Source: Streptomyces atroolivaceus (lineage in GTDB: Bacteria; Actinomycetota; Actinomycetes; Streptomycetales; Streptomycetaceae). Taken from it: 64,000 nt of DNA. Location: assembly GCF_000717025.1 (NCBI RefSeq), contig NZ_JNXG01000002.1:248001-312000 (forward strand). The letters are read 5' to 3'. The notes beneath the pieces were generated by a model. The model ran no database searches and was not told the DNA's origin. It saw only the letters and a program-made list of their open reading frames with translations. Made by a program: the position numbers and the translations under genes. This document shows, piece by piece, positions 11,432 through 21,027 of the stretch; the stretch's first letter is position 1; each line of letters opens with the position of its first letter.

Positions 11432-11880
11432 TCGGAGTCCTCGGGGCGGACGGTGCGGAGGAATGGACAGGTGTGACAGAAGGGGCAATCGGGATGTAAC
11501 GGTGTGGTGATGATGAAAGGACCACAACTGGACCTGATTGTTCCTGATCAAGTCGAGGCAACTATAGGAGAATTGGCGACTTGTTTGGGGATTCCTTGTG
11601 GCCACTTCTATATGAAATCTGGCTTGAATCGACTCTGGCGGAGTCATGGGGTCGGTGCCCCCCAAGGCAAGTCGCGGGGCTGACGGGCAAGTAGTGTCGA
11701 ATGTTGCGGTATGTCCCCTGTGTGATGCTTGATTTATCACGATCGTCGCTCGTGAGCCGGTGGCCAGCTAGGGTGAGCGCTCCGGTGCAGTCGACTTTCG
11801 CGGTCGGCACTGCCGTAAGACACACCGCGCGCCTTGAAGGGGGAGGCGCCGCGTGGCCCCGACGGAGGACGCAGGCAACC
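11432..11880. other. Divergent intergenic region between cvnA and the LCP gene
   Basis: A 449-bp spacer, noticeably richer in A and T between about 11515 and 11640 than its surroundings. It must hold the promoters of the conservon (leftward) and the LCP gene (rightward). On the minus strand a TATAGT near 11563 could be a -10 element, but I cannot pair it with a convincing -35. I see no coding sequence in it. Confidence 0.5.
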
Positions 11881-13647
11881 GTGGACGCGCAAGGCCGTGG
11901 GCGGGACGAGGCTATCGACCCCGCAGACCAGTGGGTACTCAACCCCGACACCGGTGATTACGAACTGCGACTGACCCCCTCCTCAGGGCGATCAACCGCG
12001 TCGGCCGGTACGACGGACGCGAGAAGGCCCGGACCGCGCCGCAGCCCGAAGCCGGAGACGGCACGGCCGCCCGGGGACCGGGCCTCCGTCCCCGGTCAGC
12101 GCGGCGGGCGCCGGGGTGCCGGCGGCGGACGTGGGGACCGGGACGAGGCGCGGAAGCCGGCGGGCCGGGCGGCCGCACCGGCCGCCGGGCGCCGCAAGGC
12201 CAAGCCGCAGAAGTCCCGCAAGAAGAAGGCCCTGGCGTGGACCGGCGGCGTGGTCGCCTTCCTGATGGTGGGCGTCGGTACCGCGGGCTACCTCGTGTAC
12301 CAGCACTTCAACGGCAACATCACCGCCGTCTCCAGCGACGGGGCCGGCACCGGCGGCTTCAGCAAGGACCGGGCGATCAACGTCCTGGTGATCGGGACCG
12401 ACAAGCGGACGGGCGAGGGCAACGAGGGCTACGGGGACGCGGGCAGTGTCGGCCACGCCGACACCAGCATCCTTTTCCACGTCTCCAAGGACCGCACGAA
12501 CGCCACCGCGCTGAGCATCCCGCGTGACCTGATAGCGGACATCCCCGTCTGCCCGACGCAGCTGGAGAACGGGGAGGAGAAGGACATCCCCGCGACCCCC
12601 GGCGGGCGCTTCAACACCAGCCTCGGGCAGTCCGAGCGAACCCCCAGCTGCACCATGCGCACCGTCACCGAGCTCACCGGCATCGAGGTCGACCACTTCA
12701 TGGTGGCCGACTTCAACGCGGTCAAGTCGCTGACGTCGGCCGTCGGGGGCGTGGACGTCTGTCTCGCCAAGGACATCGACGACAAGGACTCCCACCTCAA
12801 GCTGGCCAAGGGCGAGCACACCCTCCAGGGCGAGCAGGCGCTCGCCTTCCTGCGCACCAGGCACTCCGTCGGCTTCGGCAGCGACCTGAGCCGCATCGAG
12901 ATCCAGCAGCAGTTCCTGGGCTCGCTGATGCGCAAGCTCAAGTCCAACGACACCCTGACCAGCCCCACCAAGATGTGGTCGCTCGCGGAGGCGGCCACCA
13001 AGGCGCTCACCGTCGACGACAAGATCGCCGACATAAACCGGCTGCGTCAGCTGGGCATGGAGCTGGCGTCGGTCGACCCCAAGAACATCACGTTCACCAC
13101 GGTCCCGGTGCTGGACAACCCGAACGACAAGGCCACCGTCATCCTCGACGAGTCCAAGGCCCCGCAGGTCTTCTCGATGATGCGGGAGGACGTCTCCTTC
13201 ACCGCGGTGGCGAAGCAGGAGAAGGCCGAGGCGAAGGCCAAGGCGGACGCCAAGCTGAAGGGCGAGATGGCCGCACCGGCAGACGTGCGGGTCGACGTCT
13301 ACAACGGCGGCGCCCCCGCCGGCTCCGCGCAGAACGCCCTGGACTGGCTGCAGAACGAACAGGGCGTGCTCAAGTCCACGAACCAGGCGAACGCGCCGGA
13401 GGACGTCAAGAAGACCCAGCTCGTCTACGCGCCCAACCAGGCGGACCAGGCCCGCCGGCTGGCCGACATGATGGGGCTGTCGGCCTCGGCCCTCAAGCCG
13501 ACGACGACGGACGCGGGCGAGATGGAACCGATGGCGCTGACCCTGGGCCCCGATTTCAAGAAGGCGGGCAGCCCGCTCACCGCCCCCGCGAAGGCCCCGG
13601 ACGACATCCAGCGCGTGGAGGCGGACAAGGCGGTCTGCGCCAAGTAG
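11881..13647 (+). CDS. LytR-CpsA-Psr (LCP) cell-wall ligase with LytR_C domain
   Basis: 588 residues from GTG at 11881 (VDAQGRGRDE...DPADQWVLNPDTG, the conserved start of Streptomyces LCP proteins; upstream in-frame codons lack this). The first 110 residues are cytoplasmic and very basic; one transmembrane helix lies at about 119-139. The LCP domain (about 165-330) shows NVLVIGTDKR, HADTSILFHV, LSIPRDLIADIP and RTRHSVGFGSDLSRIEIQQQF with the conserved arginines that hold the lipid pyrophosphate. A LytR_C domain begins near DVRVDVYNGG (about 469). LCP enzymes transfer glycopolymers from polyprenyl carriers to peptidoglycan. A terminator follows. Confidence 0.93.
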   Translation: MDAQGRGRDEAIDPADQWVLNPDTGDYELRLTPSSGRSTASAGTTDARRPGPRRSPKPETARPPGDRASVPGQRGGRRGAGGGRGDRDEARKPAGRAAAPAAGRRKAKPQKSRKKKALAWTGGVVAFLMVGVGTAGYLVYQHFNGNITAVSSDGAGTGGFSKDRAINVLVIGTDKRTGEGNEGYGDAGSVGHADTSILFHVSKDRTNATALSIPRDLIADIPVCPTQLENGEEKDIPATPGGRFNTSLGQSERTPSCTMRTVTELTGIEVDHFMVADFNAVKSLTSAVGGVDVCLAKDIDDKDSHLKLAKGEHTLQGEQALAFLRTRHSVGFGSDLSRIEIQQQFLGSLMRKLKSNDTLTSPTKMWSLAEAATKALTVDDKIADINRLRQLGMELASVDPKNITFTTVPVLDNPNDKATVILDESKAPQVFSMMREDVSFTAVAKQEKAEAKAKADAKLKGEMAAPADVRVDVYNGGAPAGSAQNALDWLQNEQGVLKSTNQANAPEDVKKTQLVYAPNQADQARRLADMMGLSASALKPTTTDAGEMEPMALTLGPDFKKAGSPLTAPAKAPDDIQRVEADKAVCAK

Positions 13648-13653
13648 CCCGAA

Positions 13654-13681
13654 CCGGCCCCGCATCACACCGCGGGGCCGG
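13654..13681 (+). terminator. Hairpin terminator after the LCP gene
   Basis: CCGGCCCCGC (13654-13663) pairs perfectly with GCGGGGCCGG (13672-13681) around an 8-nt loop. It starts 7 bp after the LCP stop codon. Confidence 0.85.
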
Positions 13682-13734
13682 CCGACCGCGCGGGGCCCTG
13701 TCCGGCCCTCGGTAGCGGGCCTTGCCCGGCCCAC

Positions 13735-13905
13735 CGCGCCGGGCCCGTCGGGTTCTCGCGCCGGGCCTTGCCCGGCCCACCGTGCCGGGCCCGTCCGGCT
13801 CACGTGCCGGGCCTGCCCCGGCCCACCGCGCCGGGCCCGTCGGGTTCTCGCGCCGGGCCCGTCCGGCTCACGTGCCGGGCCCGTCCGGCTCACGCGCCGG
13901 CCCCC
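13735..13905. repeat. GC-rich minisatellite, 22-24 bp imperfect units
   Basis: About eight tandem units share the core CGYGCCGGGCCCGTC, ending alternately in GGGTTCT, CGGCTCA or, in longer variants, GCCCGGCCCAC. The long variants contain GCCGGGC-CTT-GCCCGGC, a perfect 7-bp hairpin. The array fills the space between the LCP terminator and the oxidoreductase start. All units are imperfect copies of each other, as expected from slippage or unequal exchange. No coding reading is supported. Confidence 0.8.
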
Positions 13906-13993
13906 TCCCTGACCCGGCCTCATCCGCGCGAAAGACCGCACCCGCCCCGTGCTTGACGGCCGCTCCCGGGCCCGCTACCGGCATGCTGGTCCC

Positions 13994-16768
13994 ATGTCCG
14001 CCACCGACCTCGTCCGAGACCTGGCCCAGGCCGTCCACGGTGACGTGGAGTCCGACGCGACCGCCCGCGCCCTCACGACCATGGACGCGTCCAACTACCG
14101 CCGCGTCCCGCAGGCGGTCGTGGCCCCCCGCGATGCCGCGGACGTCGCCGAGACCCTCCGTATCTGCCGGGAGCACGCCACTCCGGTCGTGCCCCGTGGC
14201 GGCGGCACCTCCATCGCCGGCCAGGCCACCGGCACCGGGGTCGTCCTGGACTTCACCCGCCACATGCGGCGCGTCCTCGACCTCGACCCCGTGTCCCGCA
14301 CCGCCGTCGTCCAGCCCGGAGTCGTCCTGGACGACCTGCGGGCCGCGGCCGCCCCGCACGGGCTGACGTTCGGCCCCGACCCGTCCACCCACAGCCGCTG
14401 CACGCTCGGCGGCATGATCGGCAACAACTCCTGCGGGTCGCACTCCGTGGCCTGGGGCACCACCGCCGACAACCTCCGCAGCCTGCGCGTCGTCCGCTAC
14501 GGCGGAGGCGACGCCCTGCACGTCGGCCGGGGCCTGCCCGACGCGCCGCCGGGCCTCCACGAGTTCGCCGCCGCCCACCTCGCCCTCCTGCGCACCGGCT
14601 TCCCCGCACTCCCGCGCCGTATCTCCGGATACGCCCTCGACGCACTGCTCCCCGAGCACGGCCCCGACCCCGCCCGGGCCCTCTGCGGCAGCGAGGGGAC
14701 GCTCGCCGTGGTCACCGAGGCGACCGTCCGTCTCGTCGAGACGCCCGGCGCCCGCGCGCTCGCCGTCCTCGGGTACGCCGACGAGCCGGCCGCCGCCGAA
14801 GCCGCCCCCGGCCTGCTGCCCCACGGCCCGCTCACCGTCGAGGGCATGGCCGCCGACCTCGTACGCGAACCGGCCGGCCTGCCACGCGGCGGGGCCTGGC
14901 TGTTCGTCGAGACGGGCGGCGCCACCCCCGCCGAGGCCCGTGCCCACGCGGAACGGATCCTGCGCGCCGCCGACGCCCTGGACGGCACCGTCGTCACCGA
15001 CCCCGCCGCGATGCGGACCCTGTGGCGCATCCGGGAGGACGCCGCCGGCACGGCGACCCGGATGCCCGACGGCACGGAGGCGTGGCCCGGCTGGGAGGAC
15101 TGCGCCGTACCGCCCGCCCGCCTCGGCCCGTACCTCCGCGACTTCCGGGCCCTGCTCGCCGAACACGGCCTGCGCGGCACCCCGTACGGGCATTTCGGCG
15201 ACGGCTGCATCCACGTGCGCATCGACTTCGACCTGCTGACCGAGCAGGGCGTGGCCCGCTTCCGCCGCTTCTCCGAGGACCAGGCCGGCCTCGTCGTCGC
15301 CCACGGCGGGTCGCTGAGCGGCGAACACGGCGACGGGCAGGCGAGGGCGGAGCTGCTGCCACGGATGTACGGGGACGACATGGTGCGCCTGTTCGAGCGC
15401 TTCAAGGACCTCTGGGATCCCGACGGCGGCCTCAACCCCGGCATCCTCGCCCGCCCGGCCCGGCTGGACGAGAACCTCCGCTTCGCCGTGCTCCCCGGAC
15501 GCCCCGTGGACGTGGCCTTCGGCTACCCGAACGACGGCGGCGACTTCTCGGCGGCGGTGCGCCGATGCGTGGGCGTCGCCAAGTGCCGTACGGAGAAGGC
15601 CGGTCCGGATGTGATGTGCCCCTCGTTCCGTGCGACCGGCGAGGAGGCCCACTCCACCCGGGGCCGTGCCCGGCTGCTCCACGAGATGCTCGCGGGCGAG
15701 GTCGTCACGGACGGCTGGCGGTCCACGGAGGTGCGGGACGCGCTCGACCTGTGCCTGTCCTGCAAGGGCTGCCGCACCGACTGCCCGGCCGGCGTCGACA
15801 TGGCCACGTACAAGGCGGAGTTCCTCCACCACCACTACCGGAGACGCCTGCGTCCCGCCGCGCACTACGCGATGGGCGGGCTGCCGCGATGGCTGCGCAT
15901 GGCCGCCCCCTTCGCGGGCGCGCTGAACGCCCTGGCACGGATCGGACCCCTCGCCGCCCTCGTCAGGCGGCTCGGAGGCATCGACCCGCGCCGGACGCTC
16001 CCGGTCCTGGCGCGGCAGACGTTCCGGTCCTGGGCGCGCGCCCGAAGGGCCCCCGGGGCCGCCGGACCACCCGTCATCCTGTGGCCGGACACCTTCACCG
16101 ACCACCTCTCGCCCGAGGCCGGCCGTGCGGCGGTCCGGGTCCTGGAGTCGGCCGGCGGGACGCCGGTGCTGCCCGCCCGCGGCGTGTGCTGCGGCCTCAC
16201 CTACGTGTCGACGGGCCGGCTCGACGCGGCCCGTGCCGTCATGCGCCGCACCCTGGACCGGATGGAACCGGCCCCCGGGACCCCGGTCGTCGTCCTGGAG
16301 CCGAGCTGCGCCGCCACCCTCCGTACGGACCTGCCGGAGCTCCTCCCGGACGACCCGCGAGCTGCCGGACTCGGCGCCTCCGTACGCACCCTGGCGCAGT
16401 ACCTGGAGGAGTACGCCCCCGAGTGGACGCCGCCCCGGCTGGACCGCCGCGTCGCCGGCCAGACCCACTGCCACCAGCACGCGGTGCTCGGCGACGCCGC
16501 CGAGCGCAGGCTCCGCGAGAAGGCGGGCCTGACCGGTGAGCTGAGCGGCGGCTGCTGCGGGCTGGCCGGCAACTTCGGCTTCGAGAAGGGCCACTGGGAC
16601 GTCTCGGTGGCCTGCGCCGAGGACCAGCTCCTTCCCTCCGTGCGGGCGGCGCGGCCCGGCACGGAACTGCTGGCCGACGGTTTCTCCTGCCGCACCCAGC
16701 TGGAGCAGCTGACGGGCCTCCGGGCCCGGCACCTCGCCGAGGTGCTGGCGGAGGGGCTCGACGGCTGA
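13994..16768 (+). CDS. FAD-linked oxidase / Fe-S fused oxidoreductase (D-lactate or 2-hydroxyacid dehydrogenase type)
   Basis: 924 residues. The N-terminal FAD_binding_4 domain (about 40-200) has VVPRGGGTSIAGQATG and the GGMIGNNSCGSHS flavin loop; the FAD-oxidase C domain follows to about 500 with HFGDGCIHVRID and GGSLSGEHGDGQAR. The Fe-S half has a CLSCKGCRTDCPAG ferredoxin-like cluster and an incomplete first cluster (CVGVAKCR...MCPSF). CCG-type cysteine motifs GVCCGLTYVSTG and GCCGLAGNFGF follow. The layout is that of fused GlcD/GlpC-like dehydrogenases that oxidise D-lactate or 2-hydroxyglutarate and pass electrons to quinone. Substrate not determinable. ATG at 13994 is chosen over an upstream in-frame start lying in the repeat edge. 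Confidence 0.88.
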   Translation: MSATDLVRDLAQAVHGDVESDATARALTTMDASNYRRVPQAVVAPRDAADVAETLRICREHATPVVPRGGGTSIAGQATGTGVVLDFTRHMRRVLDLDPVSRTAVVQPGVVLDDLRAAAAPHGLTFGPDPSTHSRCTLGGMIGNNSCGSHSVAWGTTADNLRSLRVVRYGGGDALHVGRGLPDAPPGLHEFAAAHLALLRTGFPALPRRISGYALDALLPEHGPDPARALCGSEGTLAVVTEATVRLVETPGARALAVLGYADEPAAAEAAPGLLPHGPLTVEGMAADLVREPAGLPRGGAWLFVETGGATPAEARAHAERILRAADALDGTVVTDPAAMRTLWRIREDAAGTATRMPDGTEAWPGWEDCAVPPARLGPYLRDFRALLAEHGLRGTPYGHFGDGCIHVRIDFDLLTEQGVARFRRFSEDQAGLVVAHGGSLSGEHGDGQARAELLPRMYGDDMVRLFERFKDLWDPDGGLNPGILARPARLDENLRFAVLPGRPVDVAFGYPNDGGDFSAAVRRCVGVAKCRTEKAGPDVMCPSFRATGEEAHSTRGRARLLHEMLAGEVVTDGWRSTEVRDALDLCLSCKGCRTDCPAGVDMATYKAEFLHHHYRRRLRPAAHYAMGGLPRWLRMAAPFAGALNALARIGPLAALVRRLGGIDPRRTLPVLARQTFRSWARARRAPGAAGPPVILWPDTFTDHLSPEAGRAAVRVLESAGGTPVLPARGVCCGLTYVSTGRLDAARAVMRRTLDRMEPAPGTPVVVLEPSCAATLRTDLPELLPDDPRAAGLGASVRTLAQYLEEYAPEWTPPRLDRRVAGQTHCHQHAVLGDAAERRLREKAGLTGELSGGCCGLAGNFGFEKGHWDVSVACAEDQLLPSVRAARPGTELLADGFSCRTQLEQLTGLRARHLAEVLAEGLDG

Positions 16769-16783
16769 CGGGGACGGCCCGTG

Positions 16784-17950
16784 TCAGAGCTTCGCGACGG
16801 CCTCGCTGACCGCCGCGGAGAGCCGCTCGTTCTCCGGGGCGGCGCCGCCGGGGAGGGCGAAGCGGCGGCGGGTGTAGCCGTAGGCCACGCCGTTGGCGGG
16901 GTCGGCGTACGCCTGCGAGCCGGCGGCTCCCGAGTGGCCGAAGGAGCCCTCGCCCAGGGCCGGGTAGTGGTTGCCCGACGCCTCGAAGCCCAGGGCGAAG
17001 GCGTCGGCCTCGGCGGTCACCACATCGGCCCCCGTCCAACGCACCCGGCCGGCCTCGGCGACGGTCTCCGGCTCGAGCAGGGGTGCCCGGCCGCCCAGCC
17101 CGGACACCGCCGCGGCGTACATCCCCGCGAGCCCCCGCGCCGAGGCCACCCCGCCGACCGAGGCCGGGCCGAGCGCGCGTACCGCGCGGGTGTTGGCGAG
17201 GGCGACCAGGTCGAGGGGCGGGTCGGCCGCGAAACCGAACGCGACCGCCATCAGGCTGTCCGGGTCGACCGGGTTCGCCGCGAACTCGGCGGCCTGCTCG
17301 GGTGTGGGCACGCCGGGGCGGATGCTCACGTAGCGGGGTTCGAGGGCCTCGGGCAGGCCCAGGTGGAAGTCCAGCCCGTACGGGGCACGTACCCGCTCCT
17401 CGAAGATCTCCTGGATCGAACGCCCGGTCGCCCGGCGGACCACCTCGCCGGTGAGGGCGCCGATCGTCAGCGCGTGGTAGCCGTACTCCGTGCCGGGCGT
17501 CCAGTAGGGCCGCTGTCCCGCCAGCCGCGCGGCGAGGATCCGGTCGTCGGCCAGCTCCTCGACGGTGAATCCGCCGTCCGCCCAGATCAGCCCGGAGCGG
17601 TGCGACATGAGTTCCCGCACGGTCAGCCCGCCCTTGCCCTCGGCGGCGAACTCCCGCCAGTACGACGCGACCGTACGGTCCGGATCGATGACGCCGTCCT
17701 GGATGAGGAGGGCCACGACGAGATGGGCTGCGCCCTTGGTCGAGGAGTACACGGCGGGCAGTGAGTCCCCGGCGATGCCCTCCCCGGCCCACAGGTCCAC
17801 CACCAGCCGGCCGTGGTGGTGGACGGCGAGCTGCCCGCCGGGTTCGGTGTGGTCCGCGGCCAGTACGGCGGCGAACTCCTCCCGTACGCCCTCGAAGCCC
17901 GCCGCGACCGTGCCGTGCACGGCGATGGTGCTGTCGCCGGTGTCCGTCAT
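16784..17950 (-). CDS. Serine hydrolase, class C beta-lactamase/esterase (EstB) fold
   Basis: 388 residues. The nucleophile motif SxxK is seen as SSTK (about 91-94), with the second-motif tyrosine in the YGYHALT segment and a third motif GHSGAAG near the C-terminus, the set used by EstB-type esterases and DD-peptidase-like proteins. No signal peptide, so the enzyme is cytoplasmic and more likely an esterase than a penicillin-binding protein. AGGGGG precedes the ATG at 17950. It is convergent with the oxidoreductase (15-bp gap). Confidence 0.88.
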   Translation of the reverse strand: MTDTGDSTIAVHGTVAAGFEGVREEFAAVLAADHTEPGGQLAVHHHGRLVVDLWAGEGIAGDSLPAVYSSTKGAAHLVVALLIQDGVIDPDRTVASYWREFAAEGKGGLTVRELMSHRSGLIWADGGFTVEELADDRILAARLAGQRPYWTPGTEYGYHALTIGALTGEVVRRATGRSIQEIFEERVRAPYGLDFHLGLPEALEPRYVSIRPGVPTPEQAAEFAANPVDPDSLMAVAFGFAADPPLDLVALANTRAVRALGPASVGGVASARGLAGMYAAAVSGLGGRAPLLEPETVAEAGRVRWTGADVVTAEADAFALGFEASGNHYPALGEGSFGHSGAAGSQAYADPANGVAYGYTRRRFALPGGAAPENERLSAAVSEAVAKL

Positions 17951-18024
17951 GAGATGCCCCCTGGAGATCATCGACCCGATCGGTACCGGTCCCCAACTCC
18001 CGTGCGGCGCAGTCGCATTCCCCG

Positions 18025-18945
18025 CTACTCGATGGAATTCCCGGGGGGCGTCCGCTGTTCGCGCGCCACGATCTCCCGGGCGAGCGCCGCCAGTCGGGGG
18101 AACGCCGGATGACCGGGGCCGTCCCGGCGGGCCAGCAGGACGGGAAGCGGCGGGGCGTCGTCCAGCGGCACGTAGGTGACCCCCGCGTGCGGATGCATCT
18201 GCGCCGTGGACGCCCCCGAGACCCCGCTGCCCCGTCCGGCCGCGATGGCGGTGAGCCAGTCGTCGGTGTTGGCGACGGTGAGCGTGGCGGCGGGGCGTGC
18301 GTGCAGGGGCCACAGGGCGGGCGTGGTGGCTCCGGAGACGGTGTTCAGGACGACCGCGCCGCCGGTCAGATCGGCCAGGGACAACGAGGCGCGGGCGGCG
18401 AGCGGGCCGTCGGCTGCCACGGCCGCCACCCGCTCCTCGGTGAACAGCACCTCGGTGACGAGCCCCGGAGTGTCCACGGGCCCGCGGAGCAGGGCCGCGT
18501 CCACCTCGCCGCGGGTGAGGCCGGCCGTGCGGTCGTCGATCCGCAGCAGTTCGAGCGGGGTCTCCGGGTGGCGCTGCTGCCAGGTCCGCAGCAACGGCGT
18601 GGTGTAGGGGCCGAACGCCGACCAGGCGTGCCCGAGCCGCAGCGGCCAGTGGCGCAGCCGGCCGGGATCGAGAGCCTCCTCGAAGGCGGCGACCGCTGTG
18701 GCCGCCTTGTCGCGGAAGGCGAGACCCTCGGCGGTGAGGGCGAGGTGGTGGGTGGACCGGTCGACGAGCCGGACGCCCAGGTGCCTCTCGAGGGCGGCCA
18801 GCGTGCGGGAGACGACCGGCTGGGTCACGCCGAGCCGGGTGGCGGCGCGGGTGACACCGCCCTCGTCCGCGATGGCGAGGAAGGCCCGCAGATGCCGGAC
18901 CTCGATGCGGCGTCCGCCGTTGCCGGTGCCCTGTCCAGTGCTCAT
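18025..18945 (-). CDS. LysR-family transcriptional regulator
   Basis: 306 residues. The winged-helix domain lies at about 14-75 (VRHLRAFLAIADEGGVTRAATRLGVTQ continuing into VSRTLAALERHLG); the rest is a periplasmic-binding-like effector domain. It is divergent from the DMT exporter gene and upstream of the serine hydrolase on the same strand (74-bp gap), so either could be its target; divergence makes the exporter the usual guess. Confidence 0.9.
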   Translation of the reverse strand: MSTGQGTGNGGRRIEVRHLRAFLAIADEGGVTRAATRLGVTQPVVSRTLAALERHLGVRLVDRSTHHLALTAEGLAFRDKAATAVAAFEEALDPGRLRHWPLRLGHAWSAFGPYTTPLLRTWQQRHPETPLELLRIDDRTAGLTRGEVDAALLRGPVDTPGLVTEVLFTEERVAAVAADGPLAARASLSLADLTGGAVVLNTVSGATTPALWPLHARPAATLTVANTDDWLTAIAAGRGSGVSGASTAQMHPHAGVTYVPLDDAPPLPVLLARRDGPGHPAFPRLAALAREIVAREQRTPPGNSIE

Positions 18946-19086
18946 GCGCCTGGAGCATAACGGGAGCGCAATCGGCATTTCACGGGAAGCACGCAGGTCT
19001 CTACGGTGAACAGGTGAGCGGCCTCCGGCTGGTGCAGTATCGTAAACTCCAGAGTGCACCCTAATGGACTTGATGAGAGGTTCCCG

Positions 19087-20046
19087 GTGAACAACCCGCG
19101 TGCTGCCGCTGAGCCGGCCGCTGCCGTTGCCGTACCCGAGGCGGTGTCCGCGCTCGACGAGCCCGGTCACGGCCGGCCGGCCGGCCCCGGCGGCCGCAGG
19201 GCCGCGCTCGGCCCGGTCGCGCTGGTGGTGGCCGGCGGACTCTCCGTCCAGTTCGGTGCGGCGGTCGCCGTCCTGCTGATGCCGCGGGCCGGTGCGCTCG
19301 GCGTCGTCACGCTGCGTCTCGCCGCCGCCGCGCTCGTCCTGCTGGTCATCTGCCGGCCGAAGCTGCGGGGGCACTCGCGCGCCGACTGGGGCACGGTGGT
19401 GGCCTTCGGTGTCGCCATGGGCGGCATGAACACGCTCTTCTACCAGGCCGCCGACCGCATCCCGCTGGGCGCGGCCGTCACACTCGAGGTACTGGGCCCG
19501 CTGGTCCTGTCCGTCGTGGCCTCCCGACGCCTGGTCAACCTCGTATGGGCCGCACTGGCGCTCGGCGGCGTCCTCCTGCTCAGCGGCGGAGGCTTCGACC
19601 GCCTGGACCCGGTCGGGGCGGCGTACGCCCTGGGCGCCGGCGCCATGTGGGCGGCGTACATCGTCTTCAGCGCCCGCACCGGCCGCCGTTTCCCGCAGGC
19701 GGACGGCCTGGCCCTTGCCATGGTGGTGGCGGCGGTTCTCTCGCTGCCGCTGGGCATCATGGAGGCGGGCTCGAAACTGCTGGTCCCCTCCACGCTGGGC
19801 CTGGGCATCGCCGTGGCACTGCTGAGCTCCGTCCTGCCGTACACCCTCGAACTCATGGCCCTGCGCCGCCTGCCCGCGCCCACCTTCGCGGTCCTGATGA
19901 GCCTCGAACCGGCCATCGCGGCCACGGCCGGTTTCCTCATCCTCGACCAGGCCCTGTCGTCGACCGACGCCCTGGCCATCGCCCTGGTCATCGGGGCGAG
20001 CATGGGAGCGGTGCGCAGCCAGACGCGGGGCTCCCGGAAGCGGTGA
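19087..20046 (+). CDS. EamA/DMT-family transporter (RhtA-like)
   Basis: 319 residues with about ten transmembrane helices in two EamA halves; the first helix begins near LGPVALVVAGGLSVQFGAAV. RhtA-type members export threonine, homoserine or related compounds; the substrate here is not shown. GTG at 19087 is chosen because GAGAGG lies seven bases upstream; ATG at 19054 is in frame but lacks a ribosome site. Divergent from the LysR gene. Confidence 0.88.
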   Translation: MNNPRAAAEPAAAVAVPEAVSALDEPGHGRPAGPGGRRAALGPVALVVAGGLSVQFGAAVAVLLMPRAGALGVVTLRLAAAALVLLVICRPKLRGHSRADWGTVVAFGVAMGGMNTLFYQAADRIPLGAAVTLEVLGPLVLSVVASRRLVNLVWAALALGGVLLLSGGGFDRLDPVGAAYALGAGAMWAAYIVFSARTGRRFPQADGLALAMVVAAVLSLPLGIMEAGSKLLVPSTLGLGIAVALLSSVLPYTLELMALRRLPAPTFAVLMSLEPAIAATAGFLILDQALSSTDALAIALVIGASMGAVRSQTRGSRKR

Positions 20047-20125
20047 GCTCCCCGCTTCCGCGTTCGGCCTGCGCGGCAGGGCGTCCGATCCTAGGGTGGT
20101 CGCGATGGCCGACCTGGAGGAACAC

Positions 20126-20644
20126 ATGCCTGAACGCGACGATCTGCTCGCGCTCGTGACCGATCAGCGCACCAACTTTCTCTACACCGTCGCGGAACTC
20201 GACGACGCCGGGGCCCGTGCCCGGACGACGGTCAGCGAGCTGACCCTCGGGGGACTCCTGAAGCACCTCGGGCTCGTGCAGCGCAGCTGGCTCGACGTCG
20301 TCGAGGGCACCGCCCCCGCCAAGGTCGACTGGGCGGACCTCGACCCCGACGGCAACCGGATGACCGACGCCGAGACGGTGGCCGGGCTGCTGGAGGCCTT
20401 CCACTCGGCGGCGGACGCGTTCGACCGCACGGTGCGCGAGGAGACCGACCTCGACCGGGAGGTCACGCTGCCCTCGTACCCCTGGTCGCCCCCGGAGCCG
20501 GTCGTCTGGACCGTCCGCCACGTCCTGTGGCACATCTTCCGTGAGCTCGCCCACCACAGCGGCCACGCCGACATCATCCGCGAGGCGCTGGACGGCGCCA
20601 GCACCACGGCGAAGATGGCCGAGGCGGCGTCGAAGGGGCGGTAG
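20126..20644 (+). CDS. DinB-family (DUF664) four-helix metal-binding protein
   Basis: 172 residues. A DinB/YfiT-like four-helix bundle: ELTLGGLLKHLGLVQRSWLDVVEG near residues 40-65 supplies the first histidine, and RHVLWHIFRELAHHSGHADIIREAL near 140-165 supplies the conserved H-x3-H pair. This fold includes thiol-dependent transferases (mycothiol or bacillithiol). ATG at 20126 has GGAGG five bases upstream; ATG at 20105 is an in-frame alternative. Confidence 0.87.
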   Translation: MPERDDLLALVTDQRTNFLYTVAELDDAGARARTTVSELTLGGLLKHLGLVQRSWLDVVEGTAPAKVDWADLDPDGNRMTDAETVAGLLEAFHSAADAFDRTVREETDLDREVTLPSYPWSPPEPVVWTVRHVLWHIFRELAHHSGHADIIREALDGASTTAKMAEAASKGR

Positions 20645-20771
20645 CGAGCGCACTGCCGGGCCCGGCACGGGCGCCGTTGCGCGGCCGTGGGCCCCGCTCC
20701 CGCCGCGGTCACCGCGCCGGGAGCGGGCGCGGGAGGCACGATGGAAGGGAGCGGAGGAAGGAGGCCCGCGC

Positions 20772-20939
20772 ATGGGATCCGCAAAGGGAACCGACGAGTA
20801 CGACGGGCTGTACTCGCACACCCCCTCACAGGCCGAGGGCGAAAGCGACGAGCCGGGCGTGCGCGGCACGGCCTCCGAGATCCACCCCGACGTCCCCCGT
20901 ACCGAACCCTCCCAGGCCGAGGGCGACCGCACGGAGTGA
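20772..20939 (+). CDS. Small acidic protein with duplicated PSQAEG motif
   Basis: 55 residues, no membrane segment, very hydrophilic. The motif PSQAEG occurs twice, after SHT (about 18-23) and TE (about 45-50). AGGAGG lies nine bases before the ATG, and the codon use fits its neighbours, so I take it as real. Short proteins with this motif are common in Streptomyces; I know of no assigned function. Confidence 0.7.
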   Translation: MGSAKGTDEYDGLYSHTPSQAEGESDEPGVRGTASEIHPDVPRTEPSQAEGDRTE

Positions 20940-21027
20940 CCTCGCGGGCGGCCGGCCGGCCGCGAAGCAGGATCCGGAACGCGGCGGAGCGGGGTGTCAG
21001 GGGGCGTGCGCTCCTTGAGGACGCCGG

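Noticed and set aside
13868..16732. 954-codon minus-strand open frame opposite the FAD/Fe-S oxidoreductase
   Set aside because: Low-complexity Gly/Val/Arg antisense translation; the plus-strand frame has clear catalytic motifs.
20654..20667. TGCCGGGCCCGGCA palindrome after the DinB-like gene
   Set aside because: No loop to form a good hairpin, pure G/C; such palindromes arise often by chance at this GC content.
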